The translations under genes were made by a program, and so were the position numbers. This document shows positions 8,257 to 17,332 of a stretch of 45,833 nucleotides of DNA, piece after piece; positions within the stretch are counted from its first letter, which is position 1; each line of letters begins with the position of its first letter. The DNA comes from Chthoniobacter sp. (GTDB lineage Bacteria > Verrucomicrobiota > Verrucomicrobiia > Chthoniobacterales > Chthoniobacteraceae). The stretch covers positions 1-45,833 of the forward strand of contig JAQGOK010000217.1 in NCBI GenBank assembly GCA_028293645.1. Direction: 5' to 3'. The notes beneath the pieces are model-generated. The model did no database searches. It saw only the letters and a list, made by a program, of their open reading frames with translations, and was not told the origin of the DNA.

Positions 8257-8853
8257 ATGGCACACAACTTCTCAATGTTAGACTTAATGAACGCCGCCCT
8301 TATGACAGAGGGCTTTGAGGAAATCGTCGCGGCCGATGACGGGTCCGACGAATGGCGCCTCTTGTCCCGGAACTGGCCGCTGATTGTGGAGGCCGAACTG
8401 GAAGATGGCATGTACTCTTTCAGCCGGAAAGAGGCGGTCCTTCTATCCCGTCAGCCGGGCCTGTTCGGGTTCGCAGATGCCTACATCGTGCCGGCCAATG
8501 CGCTGCATGTGCGCCGGGTCTGGGTCGCGGATGGCAGGGGGGGGCGCGTTTCCGACTTCCCATGGGGCCAGGACAACACCCGCGTCTTTGTCGATTGGGC
8601 GGATGGGGTGGTCATCGAGTACCTGGAAGCGGCCGACCCGTCCTTCTGGACCGCCAACTTCTCGCGCGGGGTGCAGGCGCGGTTGCAGGCGGTGTTGCTG
8701 AACTTCCGCGAGGAAAAGAGCGCGGCTCTCGAAATGGACAAGCAGGCGGAAATCTATTTCCAGCGGGCCCGCACCAAGTCGTCCAAGTCCCGCAGCGCGA
8801 CTGAGCAATACAAGGAAAGCGCCTACCGTCGCGCGAGGTTCGGCCGTGGCTAG
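8257..8853 (+). CDS. Tail adaptor (T7 gp11 / tail tubular protein A-like)
   Basis: The 198-residue protein is predicted to join the portal to the tail nozzle. The order of elements follows the T7 gp11 family: an N-terminal helix LMNAALMTEGFEEI, a Ser/Asp segment, helix WRLLSRNWPLIVEAELEDG followed by the WxF-like MYSFSRKEAVLL, then YIVPANALHVRRVW (the family Y-x-LP-x-DxLRV), beta strands, and a C-terminal helix with basic end. ATG 8257 was chosen over an upstream TTG at 8221 because that TTG lies in the promoter element. The next gene overlaps by 8 bases and encodes the matching nozzle protein. Confidence 0.75.
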   Translation: MAHNFSMLDLMNAALMTEGFEEIVAADDGSDEWRLLSRNWPLIVEAELEDGMYSFSRKEAVLLSRQPGLFGFADAYIVPANALHVRRVWVADGRGGRVSDFPWGQDNTRVFVDWADGVVIEYLEAADPSFWTANFSRGVQARLQAVLLNFREEKSAALEMDKQAEIYFQRARTKSSKSRSATEQYKESAYRRARFGRG

Positions 8854-10942
8854 AAAAAGCACTATCACGCAACGCTCCTTTGTCATGGGGGAGTTGCGGC
8901 CGGAATTTCTGGAATCCGACGATTTGAAGCTGCGGTCAGAGTCCCTGCGAGGGGCGCTGAACACCCAAATCAAGGGCACGCGCACGGTCAGGGCGCGGAT
9001 GGGCTCTGCCTTTGTACGTTTCGCGACCGATGCTCGCGCCCTGTACGAAATCAGGACCGACACGGACACGGTTTTCGGGCTGATTGTCTATGAGGACTCG
9101 CTGCGGGTCATAGACGAGGACGGCGTGAGCCTTTTTGCCAGTTCCGCCGTTCCCTGGCAGCCGCTCGGTCGCGTGTGGGTCGAAACCTTCCGGGGCGACA
9201 CGCTTCTGGGCGGGCTCAACGGGATGAAGGTGCTGAAATATGACGGCACCTCATGGTCCATGGTAAACTTCAAGTTCGATGACGCGCCTGCTGGTGGACT
9301 GGCCCAGCCGTACTGGGTCTATACCAAGGGCATCACCCTCACCCCCTCTGCCCTTACGGGTTCCATCAGCCTCGTGGCCTCGGACCCCGTGTTCAAGGCG
9401 GACCATGTGGGGATGCGCATTCGTTACCACAGCCGGGAAATCCTCATCACGGGCGTCATCAACAGCACCCATGCGCTTGGCACAGTCCAATCCTCGCTGG
9501 CGCCGTCCATCCGCCTGACCGCGGCCAGCATGGCATCCTTTTCCGTGGGCGATGTGGTGGTGAGCGACCCCACGGGGTTTACCGGCCTTGTGCGCGCGGT
9601 GACGGCAACCACCATCGACATAGTGACGCTGACCTTCTTTGACGGACCGGCGACGGGGGATTTGCTGTCCGGTCCCTCGGGCAGCGTCACCCTTACGGCC
9701 ACGTCGTTCATTTCGCCCCTGTCCTCGCCGGTCTGGGACGAGCCCCTGATTGGTCCGGTTCACGGCTATCCTCGGGCAGCGGTTTCAGCGGCGGGTCGGC
9801 TGGTGCTGGTGGACTTCCCGGATGCGCCAGACGTGATTGCCTTGTCGTCGGCCCGGTCCATCACGGATTTTGGGGTAGGGGCCGAAGATGACGATGCCAT
9901 TGTGCGGGCGGTCGGGGACAATCAGCCGCGGTTCCACCGGGTAATGAACGCGGGCGATCTGGTCTTTCTGACCGACAAGGGGCTCTACTATGTGTCCCTG
10001 CGCGACGGCGGCCTGCTGACGCCTTCCACCTTCAACCCGGTCCTGTTCGACAAGCGCGGCGCGGCCATTACGCTGCCGGTGCAAATCGGCACGTCAATCG
10101 TGTTCGTGGAAGCGTCCAAGCGGGCCATTTCCATGGCGACACTGGATGGCAACATTTACCTGAAATGGTCGGTTCGCACCCTGTCCACCCTGCATAGCCA
10201 CCTCATCAAAACGCCAACCACCCTGGGCGCCCCGTCATCCTATGCCACCGACCTGGACAAGTACCTCTTTGTCGTCAATGCCGATGGCACCATGGCGGTC
10301 ATGTCGTGGTCAGAGGACTTTTCCCCCGATCACGTCGGGTTTGTGCCCTGGGCCACGGAAGGTTCCTATATCGCCGTCACATCGCTGTTCGGCCGCTACT
10401 GGGTGATTGTGGACCGCACCATTGGCGGGGTGACAAAACGTGTCATCGAGAAGTTCCGGCCAGCGGCTCTCCTGGACTGCGAGGTGCCCTATGACGACGC
10501 GGTTGCCCTGTCCGATACCGATGTGAGCCTGCATGGCGGCGGCTGGTATGGCGGGACGCGGACAGTCGGCAGCGACGGCATAGTGCCCGAGACTGAGGAT
10601 ATGCCGGCCGGGGCCATGGTCGGCTTCCCGTTCACTACCCAAGTCCTGCTCTGGCCGGTCAAGCATGTGGAAAGCCCTTATACCGGCATCGTCAGGGCGC
10701 GGCCAGTCCGGGGCTCGGTGGCGCTGCTGAACAGCGGCGTGTTCAATATCCGCACCAACAACACGACCCGCGTGGTGGGCGGCTATACGGCTGGCGACGA
10801 TGTGTCCCTGCCGCCTCCGCTGAGAACGCGCGTGGTCAAGTTCAGCATTTTCGGCAACCGCGAGTATCCCGAAATCGAAATCACCAAGACGGAGCCGGGC
10901 CAGTTCGAGGTCATGGCCGCTACGCAAGAGGTAACGATGTAA
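8846..10942 (+). CDS. Tail nozzle protein (tail tubular protein B-like)
   Basis: This 698-residue beta-rich protein probably forms the nozzle below the adaptor. The N-terminus has the common podovirus pattern SFVMGELRPEFLESDDLKLRSESL...NTQIKGTRTVRARMGSAFV, in which a GEL-P motif and a Gly-Thr/Arg-Gly block open the first propeller. Many short strands with Gly/Asp turns follow, plus YPRAAVSAAGRLVLVD and FHRVMNAGDLVFLTDKGLYYV blocks typical of these nozzles. It starts with GTG 8846, overlapping the adaptor end. Its stop shares one base with the next ATG. Confidence 0.8.
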   Translation: MARKSTITQRSFVMGELRPEFLESDDLKLRSESLRGALNTQIKGTRTVRARMGSAFVRFATDARALYEIRTDTDTVFGLIVYEDSLRVIDEDGVSLFASSAVPWQPLGRVWVETFRGDTLLGGLNGMKVLKYDGTSWSMVNFKFDDAPAGGLAQPYWVYTKGITLTPSALTGSISLVASDPVFKADHVGMRIRYHSREILITGVINSTHALGTVQSSLAPSIRLTAASMASFSVGDVVVSDPTGFTGLVRAVTATTIDIVTLTFFDGPATGDLLSGPSGSVTLTATSFISPLSSPVWDEPLIGPVHGYPRAAVSAAGRLVLVDFPDAPDVIALSSARSITDFGVGAEDDDAIVRAVGDNQPRFHRVMNAGDLVFLTDKGLYYVSLRDGGLLTPSTFNPVLFDKRGAAITLPVQIGTSIVFVEASKRAISMATLDGNIYLKWSVRTLSTLHSHLIKTPTTLGAPSSYATDLDKYLFVVNADGTMAVMSWSEDFSPDHVGFVPWATEGSYIAVTSLFGRYWVIVDRTIGGVTKRVIEKFRPAALLDCEVPYDDAVALSDTDVSLHGGGWYGGTRTVGSDGIVPETEDMPAGAMVGFPFTTQVLLWPVKHVESPYTGIVRARPVRGSVALLNSGVFNIRTNNTTRVVGGYTAGDDVSLPPPLRTRVVKFSIFGNREYPEIEITKTEPGQFEVMAATQEVTM

Positions 10943-11367
10943 TGGGCGATCCAGTCACGACCGCGCTCGTAATGCAGGGCGGCACGGCCATCATGGGTGG
11001 CATGGCCGGGAATGCGCAGGCGCAGGGCGAAAAGCAGCGCGCGGAAGCGAATGCCTATATCGGCAAGACGCGGGCCATCAACACCACGGCATCCTCTGCG
11101 GAGTCGCTGAACGACGAACTCGCCACCTTGCGCGCGACCTTTGCGGCGAACGGGCAGCGCCCAAGTGTCGGAAACAACGCGATTTTCGACAAACTGTACC
11201 AAGTGCGCAGCCGTGAGGGCCGGATTGCGGCGGGGAATGACATGAGCGCGTCCTATGACTGGCAGCGGCAAGCCCAGAACGCGGGCAGGGCTGGCTTTGG
11301 CTCAATCGTCGGCGGCTTCGGACAGGCCGCCCCGTCCATCTTTGACCTCTATAGCAGGCTGAAATAA
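10942..11367 (+). CDS. Internal virion / ejection protein (T7 gp14-like)
   Basis: The 141-residue product begins with a Gly/Ala/Met-rich hydrophobic helix (TALVMQGGTAIMGGMAGNAQAQGEKQ), which resembles the membrane-inserting N-terminus of T7 gp14-like ejection proteins, followed by a helical core with ATLRATFAANGQRP and an R-rich middle. It is first of a run of four overlapping genes (10942, 11367, 14165, 17322) whose sizes rise as in the gp14-gp15-gp16 set. Expected role: part of the trans-envelope channel for DNA entry. Assignment rests on size, position and the hydrophobic N-terminus. Confidence 0.65.
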   Translation: MGDPVTTALVMQGGTAIMGGMAGNAQAQGEKQRAEANAYIGKTRAINTTASSAESLNDELATLRATFAANGQRPSVGNNAIFDKLYQVRSREGRIAAGNDMSASYDWQRQAQNAGRAGFGSIVGGFGQAAPSIFDLYSRLK

Positions 11368-14168
11368 TGGCAACCATCCGGCGCATTGCCCCGTCCACCC
11401 CTCAACTCGCTTTCCAGAATGTCCCGTCCCAAACAGGGGCGGGCTTTCAAGCTATGGCAGACCTTGCCAAGTCGGCCTACGACATGGTGCTGCCGGATGC
11501 GGTCAAGCAGTACGAGAAAGAGGGTGCCGACGCCGCCCGAGCCATCGCCCAGCAGCAGATTGGCGAGCCTGCCGCTGCGGTTGCCCCGACCAATGGCGGT
11601 GGGTCCAGCATCAGCGACTCCCTGGCGCGCACCGAGAGCGGCGGCAACTATCAGGCCCAGAACAAGGAAGGCTACTTCGGCAAGTACCAGTGGGGCCAAG
11701 CCCGGCTGGACGATTACAACCGGGCCAATGGCACGACCGTCACCAAGGCAGAGTTCCTGTCGAACCCCGGCGTGCAGGAACAGGCGCAGCAATGGGCCGA
11801 AAAAGACATCATGGGGAACCTGAACGACCTGATTGGCAAGTCGGTCAATGGTCAGGTGATGACCCCGGCCGCTCTGATTGCGGTCGCCCATCTAGGCGGG
11901 ACGGGCGGCGCGCGGAAGTATGTCGAGAGCAACGGGGAATATAACCCTGCGGACTCGAACGGCACTCACCTGTCGGACTATGCCCGCATTCACGGCGGGG
12001 CCGGCAACGTGGTGCCCCCCACGATGATACGGGATGCGGACGGGCAGTTGGTGGCGCGGCTGCACTCGCCCATGTCAGAGCCCTTCCGACAGGCTTACAA
12101 CGCGGCTGCGGGCATCGCCTACAATGCCGACATGCAGATGAAGGCCACGACGGACCTGATGGGCATATCCCAGCAGTTCGCGCTCGACCCGCAGGGCTAC
12201 CAGCAGGCGGCCAATGCCTATGTGTCCGAACTGGTGTCCAAGGCGCCAGCGGTGTTTCAGGAAGATTTGAGGGGGTCGCTCACCAATGAAGTTCAACGCC
12301 GGTCGCTTGGTATTCTGGAAGCGCAGCAATCCGACATTCGCCAGCGTGCCGAAAACAGCACTAACGCCTTGGCCGAAAAGCAAAGTTCCGATTATGCGGC
12401 GGCTGTTGCCAGTGGCGACCCGCGTGAAATAAATGCGGCCCACGCTGCACTTTCAGCCACACTCAAGGCCAAAGAGTCCCTACCCGGTGCAGCCTGGACG
12501 CCGGCACAGTCGGCCAACGTGTTCGATGCGGCCGAGAACGAGGGCAAGCGAGCGGCATCCGCACGGGACAGCCAAGCCGCACAGCGGGCAGAGAATGCGG
12601 CCAATGCCATCCAAGCGCGGCAGGCCAGCGAATTGTCGGCAGCCGTGGCATCTGGCGACCCGGCCAAGATTGCGGCGGCAGAGGGTGCGCTGACGGCCAC
12701 GCTCGACCAAAAGGCGAAGGCGAACGGGTCAACGTGGACGCCAGAGCAATCCTATAACGTGGTGGCGGCGGCGAAGGCGGCAGGGCAGCAGGCAGCCCAG
12801 CAGGCGGCAACCACTGCCGACCGCGAGACGAAGGACAAACTCAAGGGCATCCTCGACATGGGGAACAGCGGGATTGTCAGTGCTGACCAGTCCATCCTGA
12901 ACGACCCTGAGATTGCCAAGAAGTTCCCAGAGGAAGTGCTGGCGGCTAGGGCAGCGCAGAACATGGCGCAGACCATGCCGCAGTTGTTTGAGGCGCCGCC
13001 GGCTGATGTGCAGCACCAGGCCGACCTGTTGCGCAAAACTGCAACCTCCCCCCTGCAAATCGCCACCATCAACAAGATGGATGAGTTGGCAAAGACCATG
13101 GCAGAGGCTTACGACAAAGACCCTGTGGCGGCCGCTATCAAGTACCGCAAGGGCAACCTGCCCCCGGCGCTTCCCGATGCTGCCACGATGATTGCGGCCC
13201 CAGCCGCGGCAACAGCGATGATGAAGGCGCGGCTGGGCTACATGACCGACGCGACTGCCCATGGCTACAACCCATCCGGGGCGCTTCTGAGCGGGGCGGA
13301 AAGTGACCAATGGGGCGCCATGTTCAGCAAGGAAGTCCCGGTAGAGGCGCGGCTGGCGGCCGCTACGCTGGTCGCGGAAGGCTTCGGGGATAAAGCCGGC
13401 ATCGTGTTCAAGGGCCTCAAGGGGGCTGATCCGGTCACCCAGTCGGCTGGACAGTTCGTGGCAAGCGGCGGAGATGCAGCAATAGCTAAAGAGGCCATGA
13501 CAGGGCAAGCCATGCTGGATGCAGGCATGTCCAAGGGCAAACTGCCGGCCGTGGATATTTCGCAGGTGGATGCGGGCTATGCGCAGGCGCTCGCGGGGCT
13601 GCCAATTCCCCAAGCCGACATAATGAAGCTGGCAGCGGGCTACTACGCCTACCACAATCACGAACCTATCAAGGACGCGGCAGACGCGAAGAAGGCAGCC
13701 AAGGACGCCGTGAACGCGGCACTGGGGGCCAGCACGGACACAGCGGGGCGCACGACAGGCGGCATTCAGGCCGTCAACGGCCAACCGCTGCTTCTGCCCT
13801 CTGGCGTCCGTGGGGCCGATGTAGAGGCTGTCCTGAACGGTTCAGGTGGGGCAATGGGCGCTGTGGGCTTGGTTGGTGGGGCTCTGCCTGTTCTCGGCCC
13901 CACGGCACTGGCTCTGGGGTACGGCCTGTCAGATACCGCGATTAGCCCCGCATGGCAAAGCAGCGGCCTTGGCGCGAGCAAGGGCGGTCCCCCGATGATG
14001 GGGACGGTGCCTCTCTCGCAGTCACAACTCAAGGAAACCCGCATCATCCCGACACCGCAGTTTGGTGAAAACGCCTACCGGATGGAATTTCGCGGGGCGC
14101 CTGTCCGCGACAGCAAGGGCGGGCTCTACGTGTTCGACCTGACCCAACTGGTGAAGGGTGCAAAATGA
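11367..14168 (+). CDS. Ejection protein with lysozyme-like (transglycosylase) domain
   Basis: This 933-residue protein is predicted to be ejected into the cell envelope and to cleave peptidoglycan during DNA entry. Residues 80-190 contain a lytic-transglycosylase/lysozyme-like unit: ISDSLARTESGGNY with probable catalytic Glu90, then GYFGKYQWGQARLDDY and a helical VAHLGGTGGARKYV block. The remainder is long, Ala-rich and helical, as in T7 gp15/gp16 relatives. Two copies of an approximately 80-residue unit (AVASGDPxxIxAAxxALxATL...WTPxQSxNV) are arranged in tandem near residues 340-480. Starts at ATG 11367 (TAATG with the previous gene) and ends ATGA with the next. Confidence 0.8.
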   Translation: MATIRRIAPSTPQLAFQNVPSQTGAGFQAMADLAKSAYDMVLPDAVKQYEKEGADAARAIAQQQIGEPAAAVAPTNGGGSSISDSLARTESGGNYQAQNKEGYFGKYQWGQARLDDYNRANGTTVTKAEFLSNPGVQEQAQQWAEKDIMGNLNDLIGKSVNGQVMTPAALIAVAHLGGTGGARKYVESNGEYNPADSNGTHLSDYARIHGGAGNVVPPTMIRDADGQLVARLHSPMSEPFRQAYNAAAGIAYNADMQMKATTDLMGISQQFALDPQGYQQAANAYVSELVSKAPAVFQEDLRGSLTNEVQRRSLGILEAQQSDIRQRAENSTNALAEKQSSDYAAAVASGDPREINAAHAALSATLKAKESLPGAAWTPAQSANVFDAAENEGKRAASARDSQAAQRAENAANAIQARQASELSAAVASGDPAKIAAAEGALTATLDQKAKANGSTWTPEQSYNVVAAAKAAGQQAAQQAATTADRETKDKLKGILDMGNSGIVSADQSILNDPEIAKKFPEEVLAARAAQNMAQTMPQLFEAPPADVQHQADLLRKTATSPLQIATINKMDELAKTMAEAYDKDPVAAAIKYRKGNLPPALPDAATMIAAPAAATAMMKARLGYMTDATAHGYNPSGALLSGAESDQWGAMFSKEVPVEARLAAATLVAEGFGDKAGIVFKGLKGADPVTQSAGQFVASGGDAAIAKEAMTGQAMLDAGMSKGKLPAVDISQVDAGYAQALAGLPIPQADIMKLAAGYYAYHNHEPIKDAADAKKAAKDAVNAALGASTDTAGRTTGGIQAVNGQPLLLPSGVRGADVEAVLNGSGGAMGAVGLVGGALPVLGPTALALGYGLSDTAISPAWQSSGLGASKGGPPMMGTVPLSQSQLKETRIIPTPQFGENAYRMEFRGAPVRDSKGGLYVFDLTQLVKGAK

Positions 14169-17100
14169 CTTGGTTAAAAGCGGGCGCGGTTGAACCTATT
14201 CCTACGGCGGACCAACTACCGCGCGATATGTCCATCCCCAACACCCCCGAGGCGCTTTCTGCTGCCACCAGCAATGCGTGGCGGAATGCGGACGGCAGCA
14301 CCTTGCTCGCGCAGGAAACCGAGAACGAAACCAAGAAGCTGCAAGCCGACATTGAAAAGCGGTTGGGCACCGAGCGGGTCAAGGCACTCTACTTGCAGAA
14401 GGGGTTTCTCAACCCGGACACCACCCCGTTCGGGACAGCACCTATTTCCTCTATCGTCATCGACCCGCTGCTAGAGGCCGCCCGCCAGGATGCGGAAATC
14501 AACCCGGATGCGTGGAAGGGTGTGGACCTGTCCGTAGAGGGCATCAAGGCCCGCGTAGATCAGCGCCGGTTGCAGGAACATCAGGACGAGCAAGCCATCA
14601 TGGCCATGTCGCCCCACCCGGTTGCCGAACAGTTCCTTGGCGGGCTGGCCGCAAACATGGCTGACCCCAAGCAGTGGGCGCTGATGGCCTTCAACCCAGG
14701 CGGCGGCTTCCTCAAGGCGGTCGGCTGGCAGGGCGTTCTTGGCATGGTTGGCGCTGCGGCCAATATCCCATCAGAGCGAGAAGTGGCACCGGCGCTAGGC
14801 GAGGAAGGCCCCGATGTGCAGCATGAATTGCTGATGGGCGGCCTTGCAGGCTTGGGGCTGGAAGGGTTGGCGCGCGGCCTTGGTCCCGCCATCCGCGCTG
14901 CCGGCAAGGTGCCGCCTCTGTTGCGCGGTCTGGCCTACCATGGCATCCGCGAGACGCCAACACCGGACGCGCCCCTCATAGCCGCCGCAGAAGCCGCGCT
15001 ACAGGCCGACAAGCCCGTGGCTGAGGCGGTAGCCCCCCTGATAGCAGAGCAGCCCCCAGCACCGTCTCTGCCGCCCCGTGAGCCCCTGTTCGCGTGGGAT
15101 AACCTGCCGCCTGACGCGCCGGAACCGACCGCGCTGGCCCCGGACCCGGTTACGACGGAGGCCGTACCGCCTGTCCCGCCCAAGACCAAGAAGCCGGTCG
15201 ATTTGTCCACGTTCGTCGTTCGTCAAGGCGGCATCTGGAAGGGGTCGGACACGGGCGAGATTGCGGCACTGGAATACAAGCGCCCCGGCTTTCTCAAGAA
15301 CAACAAGTTCGAGCGGTCCACGGCGGGCGATAATGGCGGCGGGCATCCCCTCGACACCATCCGGGAAATGGCGGTAGAGGCGGGCTATCTGCCCAAGGAT
15401 GCGACCATCCGCGACTTGCAGGACGCCCTGGCCGCAGAGCGCAAGGGCAACAAGGTCTTTGCGCAGTCCGACTTGGGGCAGGCGCTAGAGCATCAGGGGC
15501 AGGAAGCGGCGGCACGGCAAAGCCCTGATGCACCCCCTGAGCCTGTCACGAAAACCGACACAGGCTGGAACGTAAGCCCCCATGCCTACGACATGGCGCC
15601 GAACGGCATGGCCGACTTGGAAACCGACCTGAACGGCTATCTGGACACGCAATGGCCGGGGGTGAAACTGACCGCCTCTGAGCGCCAAGAGTTCACCAGC
15701 CACATGATGACTCACGGTGGAAATGCAGAGGACGTGATGGTAAGTATCCTGTCACGGGACATTGACCTTGCCGAGACAAAGGGAGCGAAAGCCCATGCCG
15801 AAATCACCGACCCAGCCTGGAAACAGTTCCTCGATGAAGCAGTTGGCCCCCGAGTACCGGAGGCGGGCGCAAGCGGTGCTGGACGACCCGACCAACTCCC
15901 CCATGCAGATGGCGGCGGCGCGGCGGGTGCTGGCAATGGTTTCAGCGTGGAATCCACAGTCGCTAAGCCAAGCCCAGCCCCCGGAAGCCTAAGCGACAAG
16001 GATATTGTTGCGCTGTTTGCCGACGTAAAAGGCAGGGGGATTGCTGCGGTCAAGAAAGACCTGCTGGCGGCATCCGCAAAGACCGGCGTTGAGGGCAAGC
16101 GCGCGGCCGCGATGTATTATGTACTCAACGACAACTCTTTGGCGCCAAGGTCGGCCAAAGCCATCCCCGACAAGGGGGGGGTAGAGGTCATTGGCGACGT
16201 GAAGCCGTGGGTAGCCGAAATAGTCACCGACATGAAAGATGCGGCCGGGCTGTCCGATGTAAAGATTAGGATTGTGACCGCCGATCATGCCGTAGGGCTG
16301 TCGGATGCTGAGGCGCATTCTGCGGACCTCACCCCTATCAAGAACCAAGTTTCCGCAGATATGCGGGCCGGGGTTGCGCTAATTACCAAGAAGGATGGCG
16401 GCTACGTCTGGACGCTTGCACTAGGCAACTCCCTGCATCGCACGTCCCGGACCATGGAAACCCTCGCCCATGAAATCGGCCATATCGCGGAAGCGGAACG
16501 GTTCAAGACTGCCCCGATGGAAGAACGGGCGGCGGTAATCGCGTCCTTTGCAAACTGGCGGGCAGAGTTCAAATCCTCAACTCGCGCGGCAGTGGAGCGG
16601 TATTCTGACCGACAAGGCAAGCGGCTGATGCGGGCGTTTGGCGCAAACAACGCAGACCAGTTGGAAAAGGCGGTCGGCCCTAATCTTCTTCCAGACAGCT
16701 ATGCAAAGGGCTTTTCCGAGTGGTTTGCGGATATGGTTTCCCGCTCTATCAGCACGTCGGAGTTCGGCAACGGCCTCGTGTCCAAGTTCTTCTCTCGGAT
16801 TGCTGATATGTGGCGCGGCATCGGGGAAAGGCTTCGAGTCAAGGGCTACATCAACGAGCCGGTGGACCAATGGCTGCGGACTCTGAGCGACAAGTGGGCA
16901 AAGACTGACACGAAATTTCCGGTCGAATCCACAGCCATTGGCGACCAGTACATCGTCCCCGGAACCGAGCGCAGAGCCGTTGCCAACCGAGACGCCGCCA
17001 TCATTGCCCTGAAACAGCAGCAGTCCAAACTGCGCCGGCCAGACCAGATGCGGGTGGAGGATGATGCGACCGGGCTCTTTGCCGCACCCAACCTCGACCT

Positions 17101-17332
17101 GTTTGACGACATGGCGTCCCCGCAGGCCCGCGCCTATATCGACCAAGTGGCCGCGGATATGTCCATGCGTGTGGACCAAGGCTTCGGCGTGGACATTCCC
17201 CCCGGCCTGACGACGGATGAGGGGACGCAAATCCGCGACGTTAAGGGCGTGCTGGATGAGTTTGCCGAAATGGACCGCATGGAAAAAGAGTTTGCGGACT
17301 GCATGAAGATGGGAGTTCCCGATGGCGTTTAG
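14165..17332 (+). CDS. Giant ejection protein with polyvalent-type and HExxH metallopeptidase domains
   Basis: The 1055-residue product has an N-terminal helical half with a hydrophobic Gly-rich segment (FNPGGGFLKAVGW...GMVGAAANI), a Pro-rich linker, and near residues 345-430 a compact domain (RPGFLKNN...PLDTIREMAVEAGYL...TIRDLQDALAAE) that resembles a module of phage polyvalent proteins, which are injected with DNA. Residues 765-860 carry a zinc-peptidase signature: HEIGH at 769-773 and ExxxD (EWFAD) at 852-856, a gluzincin-like arrangement. It lies in the ejection-protein run and overlaps both neighbours, so a virion-delivered protease acting on host proteins or on virion processing is likely. 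Substrate unknown. Confidence 0.75.
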   Translation: MTWLKAGAVEPIPTADQLPRDMSIPNTPEALSAATSNAWRNADGSTLLAQETENETKKLQADIEKRLGTERVKALYLQKGFLNPDTTPFGTAPISSIVIDPLLEAARQDAEINPDAWKGVDLSVEGIKARVDQRRLQEHQDEQAIMAMSPHPVAEQFLGGLAANMADPKQWALMAFNPGGGFLKAVGWQGVLGMVGAAANIPSEREVAPALGEEGPDVQHELLMGGLAGLGLEGLARGLGPAIRAAGKVPPLLRGLAYHGIRETPTPDAPLIAAAEAALQADKPVAEAVAPLIAEQPPAPSLPPREPLFAWDNLPPDAPEPTALAPDPVTTEAVPPVPPKTKKPVDLSTFVVRQGGIWKGSDTGEIAALEYKRPGFLKNNKFERSTAGDNGGGHPLDTIREMAVEAGYLPKDATIRDLQDALAAERKGNKVFAQSDLGQALEHQGQEAAARQSPDAPPEPVTKTDTGWNVSPHAYDMAPNGMADLETDLNGYLDTQWPGVKLTASERQEFTSHMMTHGGNAEDVMVSILSRDIDLAETKGAKAHAEITDPAWKQFLDEAVGPRVPEAGASGAGRPDQLPHADGGGAAGAGNGFSVESTVAKPSPAPGSLSDKDIVALFADVKGRGIAAVKKDLLAASAKTGVEGKRAAAMYYVLNDNSLAPRSAKAIPDKGGVEVIGDVKPWVAEIVTDMKDAAGLSDVKIRIVTADHAVGLSDAEAHSADLTPIKNQVSADMRAGVALITKKDGGYVWTLALGNSLHRTSRTMETLAHEIGHIAEAERFKTAPMEERAAVIASFANWRAEFKSSTRAAVERYSDRQGKRLMRAFGANNADQLEKAVGPNLLPDSYAKGFSEWFADMVSRSISTSEFGNGLVSKFFSRIADMWRGIGERLRVKGYINEPVDQWLRTLSDKWAKTDTKFPVESTAIGDQYIVPGTERRAVANRDAAIIALKQQQSKLRRPDQMRVEDDATGLFAAPNLDLFDDMASPQARAYIDQVAADMSMRVDQGFGVDIPPGLTTDEGTQIRDVKGVLDEFAEMDRMEKEFADCMKMGVPDGV
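15795..15992 (+). CDS. Possible nested gene in another frame of the ejection protein
   Basis: A 65-residue frame (ATG 15795, stop 15990-15992) lies inside the ejection-protein gene in the +1 frame. Over about 15830-15990 the third-position G/C bias is clearly higher in this frame than in the long frame. Its translation looks like a folded helical protein (YRRRAQAVLDDPTNSPMQ, MAAARRVLAMVSAWNP), whereas the long frame there reads as a low-complexity Gly/Ala/Pro linker. GGGAG lies about 11 bases before the ATG. It may be an overprinted gene, or the trace of two compensating frameshifts that put an old domain out of frame. Not proven to be translated. Confidence 0.35.
   Translation: MPKSPTQPGNSSSMKQLAPEYRRRAQAVLDDPTNSPMQMAAARRVLAMVSAWNPQSLSQAQPPEA

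Noticed and set aside
12729-13784. 351-residue minus-strand open frame
   Set aside because: Shadow of the lysozyme-type ejection gene; the plus strand has coupled start/stop overlaps and clear domains.
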